DNA of 64,000 bases from assembly GCF_005937185.1 (NCBI RefSeq), contig NZ_VCNI01000001.1, positions 1,050,657 through 1,114,656 of the forward strand, read 5' to 3'. Below the pieces are notes generated by a model. The model was not told the origin of the DNA and did no database searches. It saw only the letters and a list, made by a program, of their open reading frames with translations. The position numbers were made by a program, and so were the translations under genes. This DNA is from Flagellimonas algicola. Lineage in GTDB: Bacteria > Bacteroidota > Bacteroidia > Flavobacteriales > Flavobacteriaceae. Below, in pieces: positions 54,752 through 62,470 of this stretch (positions within the stretch are counted from its first letter, which is position 1; each line of letters begins with the position of its first letter).

Positions 54752-56095
54752 ATGTCATTGAATCCACTCAACGCCATTTCACCTATAGATGGTAGATACC
54801 GCAATAAAACCGAAGCCTTTGGGGCTTATTTCTCTGAGGAAGCCTTGATCAAGTATCGGGTTCAGGTTGAAATTGGATATTTTATCGCCCTTTGTGAAAT
54901 TCCTTTGCCACAATTAGGGGATTTTGACTCTTCCAAGTTTTCCGATTTACAGAAAATTTATCAAAATTTTTCTGCCGAAGATGCCTTGTCCATCAAGGAA
55001 ATTGAGAAAACCACCAACCATGATGTAAAGGCGGTTGAGTATTTCATCAAACAAAAATTTGACGCCTTGGGCTTGGAAAAATACAAAGAGTTTATCCATT
55101 TTGGATTGACTTCCCAAGACATCAACAATACGGCTATTCCACTTTCCATAAAGGAGGCCATGAATGAGGTATATGTACCGCTGTATTTTGAAGTATTTGA
55201 AAAATTAAAGGCTTTGGCAGCCGAATGGGCAGAAATTCCCATGTTGGCCAGAACCCACGGACAACCAGCTTCCCCAACCCGATTGGGCAAGGAAATCGAT
55301 GTTTTTGTAGAGCGATTGAAGGAACAGTTCAATTTATTGAACGATATCCCAAGTGCCGCCAAATTTGGCGGTGCCACAGGGAATTATAATGCTCACAAAG
55401 TAGCCTATCCCAATACAGATTGGAAGGCTTTTGGACAACAGTTTGTGCAAGAAAAATTGGGCCTTTACCACTCCTTTCCCACCACACAAATTGAGCACTA
55501 CGATCATATGGCCGCTTTGTTCGATTGCCTAAAGCGAATTAATACCATTTATATTGATTTCAATCGAGATGTTTGGACATATATCTCTATGGATTACTTC
55601 AAACAAAAAATCAAAAAGGGAGAAGTTGGCTCTTCGGCCATGCCCCATAAGGTAAACCCGATAGATTTTGAAAATTCTGAAGGGAATTTGGGCATTGCCA
55701 ATGCGATTTTTGAGCATTTATCTGCCAAATTACCGGTTTCGCGACTCCAACGGGACCTTACAGATAGTACCGTACTACGAAATGTGGGGGTGCCTTTTGC
55801 ACATACCCATGTGGCCTTGCAATCCACACTAAAAGGTTTGAACAAGTTGGTCTTGAATGCGGCCAAGTTTGAACAAGATTTGGAGGATAATTGGGCGGTA
55901 GTTGCAGAGGCCATCCAGACCATTTTAAGGCGCGAAGGCTATCCCAATCCCTATGAAGCCTTAAAGGGACTTACCCGAACCAATGAGAAAATTACCCAAA
56001 AATCCATTGCAGATTTTATAGATACCTTGAAGGTTTCAGCTGAAATCAAAAGTGAGCTCAAAAAAATAACCCCAGCAAATTATACTGGGGTTTAA
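54752..56095 (+). CDS. purB: Adenylosuccinate lyase
   Basis: PurB catalyses two fumarate-releasing steps of purine synthesis (SAICAR and adenylosuccinate cleavage). The 447-residue protein has the fumarase/aspartase-superfamily signature GSSAMPHKVNPIDFENSEG (about 292-310), the PMLARTHGQPASPTRLG segment and IHFGLTSQDINNTA near 113-126. Its last codons overlap a hairpin that serves as terminator for the opposing mscS gene. Confidence 0.97.
   Translation: MSLNPLNAISPIDGRYRNKTEAFGAYFSEEALIKYRVQVEIGYFIALCEIPLPQLGDFDSSKFSDLQKIYQNFSAEDALSIKEIEKTTNHDVKAVEYFIKQKFDALGLEKYKEFIHFGLTSQDINNTAIPLSIKEAMNEVYVPLYFEVFEKLKALAAEWAEIPMLARTHGQPASPTRLGKEIDVFVERLKEQFNLLNDIPSAAKFGGATGNYNAHKVAYPNTDWKAFGQQFVQEKLGLYHSFPTTQIEHYDHMAALFDCLKRINTIYIDFNRDVWTYISMDYFKQKIKKGEVGSSAMPHKVNPIDFENSEGNLGIANAIFEHLSAKLPVSRLQRDLTDSTVLRNVGVPFAHTHVALQSTLKGLNKLVLNAAKFEQDLEDNWAVVAEAIQTILRREGYPNPYEALKGLTRTNEKITQKSIADFIDTLKVSAEIKSELKKITPANYTGV
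56062..56091 (-). terminator. Terminator for the mscS transcript, inside the purB end
   Basis: ACCCCAG (56069-56075) pairs with CTGGGGT (56085-56091) around a nine-base loop. The A-run to its left reads as a U-run on the minus strand. It is formed by the last codons of purB; on the plus strand only three T follow, so termination there is weaker. Confidence 0.65.
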
Positions 56096-56107
56096 GACGT
56101 TAAGCGG

Positions 56108-56191
56108 TTATGCCTGTTTATGTATTTCCACTTGATGCGGGTATGGAATTTCTATTCCAGCCTCATCCAAGGCCAATTTGCAATTCTCTTA
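56108..56191 (-). other. Detached in-frame C-terminal tail of the MscS channel
   Basis: After a TAA at 56191-56189 the same frame runs on for 26 codons to a second TAA at 56110-56108, reading ENCKLALDEAGIEIPYPHQ then VEIHKQA. The IPYPHQ sequence is the standard end of MscS-type channels, so the first TAA is a premature stop inside an otherwise intact gene. One base change would restore the full 274 residues. Confidence 0.85.
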
Positions 56192-56932
56192 CGTAGAGAA
56201 ATAGACGTCCCAATAATCTTCAGGCCTGCAGTAAGGGCGTACCGCAAAATTGACTGAGCTATCCGCTAATTCCATCACATTAACATAGGGTGCGGGGTCT
56301 TGAAGCACCTGGGGATTGGACGTAAGCACGTTCAGCAACACGTCTTTAGTTCTTTTAATATCCTCTCCGTAGCCTACTCCTACCACGGTATCTACCCGTA
56401 TTTTCCCCTCGGCGGTATAATTGACAATATTACCATTGGCCATTGCTCCATTGGGTACTATGGCAAGCTTATTTTCGGGTGTTATGAGTTTAGTGGTAAA
56501 AATCTCAACTTCCTTTACCACTCCCAGTTCACCCTGGGCTTCAATTAAATCGCCTATGCGATACGGCTTAAAAATCATTAACAAAACCCCGCCAGCAAAA
56601 TTGGAGAGGGAACCCTGAAGCGCCAGACCAACGGCCAAACCAGCTGCTGCAATTACGGCGGCAAAGGTGGTTACATCAACTCCAAGTCGTGAAATAACGA
56701 TGATAATCAAAAATACCTTAAGGGACCACGAAATAAGATTCAACAAAAACTTTTGGAGGGATTCCTCGTACTTGCTTTTGGCCATGACTTTCCTTGTTGC
56801 CGAAATTATTTTTTTGATAACCCACGAACCAACAATATAAATGAGGATCGCGGTAATCAACTTGGGACCAAACTCTTTGGCCAATTCTAGGCCATAGTTC
56901 ATCCATTCTTGTGCTTTTTCCATAAGTTCCAA
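56189..56932 (-). CDS. MscS-type mechanosensitive channel, truncated by a nonsense codon
   Basis: The 247-residue product has an N-terminal periplasmic/TM part, pore helix TM3 (about 93-120; VTTFAAVIAAAGLAVGLALQ then GSLSNFAGGVLLMIFKPYRIGD), and the beta domain (VVKEVEIFTTKLITPENKLAIVPNGAM). MscS channels release solutes on hypo-osmotic shock. The last 27 codons, including the C-terminal IPYPHQ segment, are cut off by an in-frame TAA (see preceding entry). The C-terminal segment stabilises the heptamer in E. coli MscS, so activity may be impaired. Confidence 0.88.
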   Translation of the reverse strand: MELMEKAQEWMNYGLELAKEFGPKLITAILIYIVGSWVIKKIISATRKVMAKSKYEESLQKFLLNLISWSLKVFLIIIVISRLGVDVTTFAAVIAAAGLAVGLALQGSLSNFAGGVLLMIFKPYRIGDLIEAQGELGVVKEVEIFTTKLITPENKLAIVPNGAMANGNIVNYTAEGKIRVDTVVGVGYGEDIKRTKDVLLNVLTSNPQVLQDPAPYVNVMELADSSVNFAVRPYCRPEDYWDVYFST

Positions 56933-57013
56933 TTGATTTTGTTAGTGTTCCATGTGTGAGACACTAAGATAGGAAGAAGGTCACTAAATTCATCTTATCA
57001 AATCCTATTGCAT

Positions 57014-57042
57014 AAAAAATCCCGATAGCTTTGCTGTCGGGA
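57014..57042 (-). terminator. Terminator of the sigma/DUF4252 operon
   Basis: TCCCGATAGC (57020-57029) pairs with GCTGTCGGGA (57033-57042) with one wobble and a three-base loop. A run of A on the left gives a U-tract on the minus strand, 26 bases after the last DUF4252 stop. Confidence 0.8.
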
Positions 57043-57067
57043 CCAAGTTTTTTGATTGACGTTTGTG

Positions 57068-57607
57068 TTATCCTTTTAAGAACTCCCCTATTTCGCCAAG
57101 TCCTTCTCCTTTGTAATCTGATTTTTGGATGGCCTGCATCAATTGAACGATATGGGCCGGGTTCATGTCCTTGCCCAAAACACGAACCAATGCAAATCCT
57201 TTGTCCTTACTGTCACCATAGATAATAACCTCATCAATGGCATCCTCTTCACCAATGTATTTAATGACTCCTTTGCCATACTGCGAATTGATTTTCATCA
57301 ACTCCACAAAGTGGTCCCCTTTCAAAATCTCCTTGACTTTGGTTTTTTCGGCCTTGTACTCAGCCACATTGTCTGAAGTCTTTTTAAATGCCAGTAGATT
57401 GAACTTACGCAGGGATTCAACGGCCTCACTTTGGGTTTCCGTCAAATCCACCCCATCCATTTTCAAGATGCTCGCTGGCACATCAATAGCGATAAAATTG
57501 GGGTTTTCTGAATTGTCCACATAGTATTCCTGTAAACTTTGTTGGGAGGAACAAGACGTCAGTAAAACTGCTCCTGCCACCGCCAAACTTTTAATTATAT
57601 TTTTCAT
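57068..57607 (-). CDS. DUF4252 lipoprotein (third of three)
   Basis: From the ATG at 57607 the 179-residue protein begins MKNIIKSLAVAGAVLLTSC, a lipoprotein signal with lipid Cys 19, unlike the other two copies, which have a non-lipoprotein signal. The body (AFKKTSDNVAEYKAEKTKVK, DEVIIYGDSKDKGFALVRVL) is the DUF4252 family. Function unknown; probably envelope-located. It is the last gene of a five-gene unit headed by the ECF sigma factor. Confidence 0.85.
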   Translation of the reverse strand: MKNIIKSLAVAGAVLLTSCSSQQSLQEYYVDNSENPNFIAIDVPASILKMDGVDLTETQSEAVESLRKFNLLAFKKTSDNVAEYKAEKTKVKEILKGDHFVELMKINSQYGKGVIKYIGEEDAIDEVIIYGDSKDKGFALVRVLGKDMNPAHIVQLMQAIQKSDYKGEGLGEIGEFLKG

Positions 57608-57647
57608 TTGTTCTTTTTTGAATGATTTAAAAACCAATCCGCGAATA

Positions 57648-58190
57648 CTAATGCTCATCCAATTTACGTAGCCCTTTATGCAATTTCATTCTCTTGCTCA
57701 AAGAACCAACTTTGGTCAAATCAATATCCCCGGTCATGGTCAATAGGACAGTTTCAAAATTACGTCCATGTTTACGGCCGTGTTTGTCCTCAATTCCCGT
57801 AACGAACATAAGCAGTTCCGCTACATGATCGTCATCCTTTCCATTTCTAATATAGAAATTTACATGGGTGTCCCCATCTTTCACCTTCATAAGCTCTTCC
57901 AATTTAGATGACCTCACATACTTTTTCATTGTTGCTGACATATCTGCCGAAGCACCCTCGTCCTCAGACATAAAAACTTTGATACGGTTAACACTATTGG
58001 CCACCTCTATAAGCTCTTGTGTGTCCTCATCCTCATCATGTGCCATCATTGTGGCTACAAGATTCAACATGCCTTTATTGATGGTTACCGTACCAATGTG
58101 GTCCGAGTCTTCAAATTTATCAAATATGGATTGGGAAACGCCCAGGTATGGCAATGCAAATGCCATTAATAATATACTTAGTTTTTTCAT
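57648..58190 (-). CDS. DUF4252 exported protein (second of three)
   Basis: The 180-residue protein has a signal peptide (about 1-20, ending GVSQS) and the DUF4252 body: FDKFEDSDHIGTVTINKGML and KVKDGDTHVNFYIRNGKDDDHVAELLMFV. It is clearly related to the 58307 gene over its length. The Asp/Glu-rich HDEDEDTQE segment is notable. It starts about 40 bases upstream of the third copy and 116 bases downstream of the first. Confidence 0.88.
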   Translation of the reverse strand: MKKLSILLMAFALPYLGVSQSIFDKFEDSDHIGTVTINKGMLNLVATMMAHDEDEDTQELIEVANSVNRIKVFMSEDEGASADMSATMKKYVRSSKLEELMKVKDGDTHVNFYIRNGKDDDHVAELLMFVTGIEDKHGRKHGRNFETVLLTMTGDIDLTKVGSLSKRMKLHKGLRKLDEH

Positions 58191-58306
58191 GACTGTTGTT
58201 TTGTTTTTTTATGATTGATGTTTTTTGGTTGACAGCTTACAGCTATAAGCCAACTGATTTGATGTTATCCATTTGAAGCTTAAGGCTGTAGACTGTTAAC
58301 CGAGTA

Positions 58307-58846
58307 CTATTCTTGTTTTCCTGCTTTGTTCAACTCTTTGGGCAAGTTCATCTTGTTGGTCAATGAGTTGATTTTATTCAAATCAATATCTCCAGTTAAG
58401 GAAAGTAGCACTGTTTCAAACTTTCTGCCATCCGCCTCAATTTCCTTCAATCCGGTCACGAACATTAAAAGTTCGCTTACATGATCATCATCCTTTCCTT
58501 GCTTGATGTAGAATTTTACATTGGCATCCTTATCCTTTACCCGCATCAACTCTTCCATGGTAGCAGATTTTAGGTATTTCTGTACCGAAGATTTCATGTC
58601 GGCTCCAATCTCTTTGTTATCGGTAGTAAATACCTTCAAACTCTTTAAACTACTGGCGATGTCCATAAAATCTTGAGCTTCTGGGTCATCCACCTCTACA
58701 TCTATCTTGGCCAGCAAATTGAACATGCTCTTATTGACCACCACCGAAGTGACTTCATCCAAATCCTCAAATCGGTCAAATAGGGATTGGGAAAAGCTTG
58801 TTAGGGGAACTACCGCCATTAATAAAATTAAAATATTGCGCTTCAT
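58307..58846 (-). CDS. DUF4252 exported protein (first of three)
   Basis: From the ATG at 58846 the 179-residue protein begins MKRNILILLMAVVPLTSFSQ (signal peptide) then SLFDRFEDLDEVTSVVVNKSMF. The body IKQGKDDDHVSELLMFVTGL matches DUF4252 and its sister at 57648. An in-frame ATG 29 codons upstream (58933) would destroy the signal and is rejected. It starts 10 bases after the anti-sigma-like gene ends. Confidence 0.88.
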   Translation of the reverse strand: MKRNILILLMAVVPLTSFSQSLFDRFEDLDEVTSVVVNKSMFNLLAKIDVEVDDPEAQDFMDIASSLKSLKVFTTDNKEIGADMKSSVQKYLKSATMEELMRVKDKDANVKFYIKQGKDDDHVSELLMFVTGLKEIEADGRKFETVLLSLTGDIDLNKINSLTNKMNLPKELNKAGKQE

Positions 58847-58856
58847 CGTTTCTGTT

Positions 58857-59294
58857 TTAATCGTTGTTGTAAATTTTTTGTTTTGCGACTTCAAACTCTT
58901 GTAAATAGGCCACTTTCTCTGTGCCTTTTCCAAAATTCTCCGCTAGGAGTTCAAAAGCCTTTTTTGTTTCTTGATAGGCATATGCAGCCCGTTCGCGCTC
59001 TTCTTTCTCGCGCTCAATTTGGTATAGATTACCAAAATAGATACCAAAGGTTAAAACAACCACTGCCGCAACGGATAGCCACTTGTAGTAATTTCTTCTA
59101 GGTTTTAGTGGAACCTGCTTGGTGTACCGTTCTTCCTTGGCGATGGAAAAATAGTTGAACATAGGCCTATACTGCTCCAAATGGGAAGCAATCTCCTTTT
59201 GGGAAAAATAAGCCTGTAATGTTTGCTCCTCAGCTACCGTAGTGGTGGCCTCAAAGTACTTTTCCAATAATTTTTCTATGTTATCCAATTCCAT
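58857..59294 (-). CDS. Putative anti-sigma factor (single-TM membrane protein)
   Basis: The 145-residue protein has a cytoplasmic N-terminal helical region (1-70; start MELDNIEKLLEKYFEATTTVAEEQTLQAYF), one transmembrane helix (about 72-90; WLSVAAVVVLTFGIYFGNLY) and a charged periplasmic coiled coil. This topology, and its overlap of 14 bases with an upstream ECF sigma gene, is that of an anti-sigma factor or its partner. The assignment rests on layout, as no FecR or zinc anti-sigma signature is present. Confidence 0.7.
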   Translation of the reverse strand: MELDNIEKLLEKYFEATTTVAEEQTLQAYFSQKEIASHLEQYRPMFNYFSIAKEERYTKQVPLKPRRNYYKWLSVAAVVVLTFGIYFGNLYQIEREKEERERAAYAYQETKKAFELLAENFGKGTEKVAYLQEFEVAKQKIYNND

Positions 59295-59790
59295 AGCTAT
59301 GTTTTTTAATCAATTCTTGTCGTACTGCTTTTCTTGCTCTTGAGAGGGTCACGCGGACTGCCGTGGGTTTCATATCCAAGAGTTCGCATATTTCCTCAAA
59401 TTCGTATTGCTCCACGTCACGTAGCTGCAATACCATTTTTTGCTGTTCCGGCAATTCTTCCATGATGCGCTCCATCCAGCGAACACTATCCTCTGCTTCC
59501 AATTGCGTTTGCAGAGAGGTCTTTTCGTCCTGATAGTTACTGTGCACCAACTTTAAATTGCTGGCTTGTTTGGATTTTAATCGGTCCAAACAAAAATTCT
59601 TGGTCATGGTCATGGCAAAGGCCTCTACATTTTTGTACTCTCCCATGGACTCGTTCTTTGACCAGAGTTTTAGCAAAATTTCCTGTGTGGCATCCTCCGC
59701 TTCTTCCTTGGAGACCAATAGGCGCTTAGCCAATCGGTATAGCTTGTCTTTAAAGGGCATAACCACGTTTAAAAATTCAGCTTGTTTCAT
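59281..59790 (-). CDS. ECF-type RNA polymerase sigma factor
   Basis: The 169-residue protein has sigma region 2 (LYRLAKRLLVSKEEAEDATQE and KNVEAFAMTMTKNFCLDRL, about 17-80) and region 4 (LPEQQKMVLQLRDVEQYEFEEI and SRARKAVRQEL, about 108-160), with no region 3: the two-domain ECF layout. Its stop overlaps the start of the putative anti-sigma gene by 14 bases, so the two are translationally coupled. The likely regulon includes the three DUF4252 genes behind it. Confidence 0.93.
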   Translation of the reverse strand: MKQAEFLNVVMPFKDKLYRLAKRLLVSKEEAEDATQEILLKLWSKNESMGEYKNVEAFAMTMTKNFCLDRLKSKQASNLKLVHSNYQDEKTSLQTQLEAEDSVRWMERIMEELPEQQKMVLQLRDVEQYEFEEICELLDMKPTAVRVTLSRARKAVRQELIKKHSYGIG

Positions 59791-60001
59791 TCGGTTTTTA
59801 TAGTTGTTGCAAGCTTTCTAAATTGCCTACATTATCACGACGACACATATCGAAAATTGTTACAAAAAATTTGCAGTCTCCTCCTAAGTGGCTATTTTGT
59901 AGCATATTTTGCTGTAAGAAATTAGGAATTAATTCTACAAATTCAATATGCCTCAAAGATTATTGTGGAATGATAATTGATGAATTTTACCAAAATTAGC
60001 T

Positions 60002-61468
60002 ATGAAAAAACTCCTGTATTTATTTATTGGGCTTGGTTTGTTACTTGGCAGTTGCAAAAGTGATGACAACGGCATCGACAATCCAAACGACCCAAACAAT
60101 CCCACCAATGATAATTTAGACGCCCAGGCCTTTATGTGGAATGCCTTGAACCTTTGGTATTTTTGGCAAGCAGATGTAGATGTATTGGCAGATGATAGGT
60201 TTGCCAATGATCAGGAATTCACAGAATTTCTGGAAGAACATCCAAATCCTTCAGATTTATATTTCAACACCTTGCTGTTCTCGGAAGATAGATTCAGTTT
60301 CTTGAATGAGAATTATGAGGAATTGGTCAATAATCTTTCCGGCGTTTCCAAAAGCAACGGATTGGAATTTGGGCTTGTCCGTTTTTCCGAAGGCAACGGT
60401 CTCTTTGGATATGTGCAATACATTGTCCCCAATTCCGATGCGTCAACAACCGATATTAAAAGAGGAGACATTTTCACTCGGGTAGATGGCACAGCCATAA
60501 CTTTGGATAACTATGTAGACCTCCTGTTTGGTGATAACGATACCTATACCCTGACCCTGGCTGACATCAACGGAACAGAAATCACGGACAACGGTACAGA
60601 AATTGAACTCACCAAGATTGCCAACCAGGTGGAGGACCCCATTTTGGTGGCCGAAACCCTGGATATCAACGGAACCAAAATTGCGTATTTGATGTACAAT
60701 CGGTTTTTAAGCAACTTCAATGAGGAACTTAATGCGGCTTTTGGGCAGTTTGTTGCCGATGGAGCCACAGAATTGGTTTTGGATATGCGATATAATCCCG
60801 GGGGCTCTGTGAACACCTCCCGCCTTTTGGCCAGTATGATTTACGGGACTCACACCAACGATTTGTATATAAGACAGCGCTGGAACAGCAAAATACAAGG
60901 GCAATTGAGCAACGAACAACTCGAAGATTATTTTGCCAGCAGTACGGGATCCACCGCGATAAACACCTTGAATCTTAGCACCGTTTATGTACTTGCCACC
61001 AACAGCTCCGCATCTGCCAGTGAACTGGTTATGAACGGATTGGCGCCCTATGTGGATGTAGTACATATTGGAGAAACAACAAGAGGCAAAAACGAGTTTT
61101 CAATTACCTTGGTGGATGATGTGGACAACTCCTATATTTATAACAGCGATCGTGAGAGCCAAATTAATCCTGACAATAGCTGGGGAATTCAACCTTTGGT
61201 AGGTAGAAACGAAAATGCGGATGGGTTTTTCGATTATACCGATGGATTGGCCCCTAATATTCTGTTAGAGGAAGATTTGGAAAATTTGGGCGTACTTGGC
61301 GACCCTACCGAGCCCTTGCTTGCTAGGGCCATTGCAGAAATAACCGGAATTAGCAGCAAAAAATCCCACTCCGTGCAGATGCCCGCCAAAGCCTTTACCG
61401 GGTCGCGAATAGAGACTCCTTTACGGGACAACATGTACTTGGACAAACCTTTACACCTTAATAGATAA
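60002..61468 (+). CDS. S41 family C-terminal-processing-type peptidase lipoprotein
   Basis: The 488-residue protein has a lipoprotein signal ending LLLGSC (lipid Cys 18) and a DNP/N-rich linker (about 22-38). It has an N-terminal helical region (40-110), a PDZ-like part (about 115-200; VDGTAITLDNYVDLLFGD) and the S41 peptidase core (about 215-440) with LVLDMRYNPGGSVNTSRLLAS and NSSASASELV (Ser near 338). It would cut periplasmic or surface protein ends. It is followed by a strong bidirectional terminator. Confidence 0.9.
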   Translation: MKKLLYLFIGLGLLLGSCKSDDNGIDNPNDPNNPTNDNLDAQAFMWNALNLWYFWQADVDVLADDRFANDQEFTEFLEEHPNPSDLYFNTLLFSEDRFSFLNENYEELVNNLSGVSKSNGLEFGLVRFSEGNGLFGYVQYIVPNSDASTTDIKRGDIFTRVDGTAITLDNYVDLLFGDNDTYTLTLADINGTEITDNGTEIELTKIANQVEDPILVAETLDINGTKIAYLMYNRFLSNFNEELNAAFGQFVADGATELVLDMRYNPGGSVNTSRLLASMIYGTHTNDLYIRQRWNSKIQGQLSNEQLEDYFASSTGSTAINTLNLSTVYVLATNSSASASELVMNGLAPYVDVVHIGETTRGKNEFSITLVDDVDNSYIYNSDRESQINPDNSWGIQPLVGRNENADGFFDYTDGLAPNILLEEDLENLGVLGDPTEPLLARAIAEITGISSKKSHSVQMPAKAFTGSRIETPLRDNMYLDKPLHLNR

Positions 61469-61471
61469 AAG

Positions 61472-61496
61472 AAAAGCGGCTATAAGCCGCTTTTTT
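61472..61496. terminator. Bidirectional terminator
   Basis: AAAAGCGGCT (61472-61481) and AGCCGCTTTT (61485-61494) form a perfect 10-bp stem with loop ATA; T-rich on one side and A-rich on the other, so it can serve both convergent genes. Confidence 0.88.
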
Positions 61497-61518
61497 ATTT
61501 TACATTGAATTCTACAAC

Positions 61519-62451
61519 TCAAACATGTTGCAGATCAAGATGCATAAATTTCTTGGTCAGACGTTCAGGTATTTGAACTGCATCTGGATGAAACAAACCA
61601 GCCAACAATTCGATCCCATCGACCAAAGTGTTGGCCGAGGATTGGGTGAACATGTCAAAGTCAGCTATAAAGACTTTGTTTTCTTTCACCGCTTTTAAAT
61701 CGTTCCATCCTCTTTTGTTGGTTAAAATGTGCATCTCCTCCTGGGTTCGTTTCACGCTAAATCCGCAGGGTGCTATGACCAAAATCTCAGGATTGTACTT
61801 CAAAATCTTTTCCCATGGGGTAACGACACTGTCGCCTGATGGATTGGAAAGCATATCAATGCCACCTGCATATCCAATTTGATGCGGAATCCAATGTCCG
61901 CAATTAAAAATAGGGTCCAACCATTCCATCAACATAATTCGTTTGGGTAATGCCCTGGATGCTCTTAATTGATCTACTACATCATCAATCCGCTTGCGTA
62001 AGCTTTCTAAATAAGCATAAGCAACTTCTTCCTTACCTAGGGCTTTTGCAATGGTAACTGCCGATTCAAAAACATCTTCCAAGGATTCTGGGCTGATGGA
62101 AATCAGCTCAGGTTGTTTATCCAATTTGGCAACGGCAGCCGCGGTGCATGCCGTATCTATTTGGCAGATGTCACACATATCTTGGGTAAAGATGATATCT
62201 GGTGCAATCTGTTCCAACAACGGCTCATCCACATAATATAAATCCTTTCCTTGATGCTTGCTTGCCGAAAAAAGCGCATCTATTTCTATACTGGACAGAT
62301 TTTTTCCTTCAAGTACACAGCGTACCACTGGTTTTTTCTCTTTCAAAGCTTGTTCAGGGCATTCAAAAGTGATACCATGCAAATGTCCATCCAGTCCCAT
62401 ATCGTAGAGCATTTGGGTCACTGCAGGCATAAAGGAACAGACTTTCAACAT
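61519..62451 (-). CDS. BtuF/CbiK-like substrate-binding protein, cobalamin-associated
   Basis: The 310-residue protein matches the periplasmic-binding fold of the BtuF/helical-backbone family (PF01497): VCSFMPAVTQMLYDMGLDGHLHGIT at the start and FDMFTQSSANTLVDGIELLAGLFHP at the end. There is no signal peptide in the sequence, unlike classical BtuF, so it may be cytoplasmic or its start may be wrong. It lies 19 bases after the end of a TonB-dependent receptor gene, which supports a role in B12 or metal-chelate handling. No ABC genes are in view. Confidence 0.85.
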   Translation of the reverse strand: MLKVCSFMPAVTQMLYDMGLDGHLHGITFECPEQALKEKKPVVRCVLEGKNLSSIEIDALFSASKHQGKDLYYVDEPLLEQIAPDIIFTQDMCDICQIDTACTAAAVAKLDKQPELISISPESLEDVFESAVTIAKALGKEEVAYAYLESLRKRIDDVVDQLRASRALPKRIMLMEWLDPIFNCGHWIPHQIGYAGGIDMLSNPSGDSVVTPWEKILKYNPEILVIAPCGFSVKRTQEEMHILTNKRGWNDLKAVKENKVFIADFDMFTQSSANTLVDGIELLAGLFHPDAVQIPERLTKKFMHLDLQHV

Positions 62452-62470
62452 GCTGTTGGAATTAATGGAT

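Noticed and set aside
58191..58306. Inverted-repeat element between DUF4252 genes
   Set aside because: CAGCTTACAGC and GGCTGTAGACTG-like words pair only loosely; no consistent stem could be drawn.
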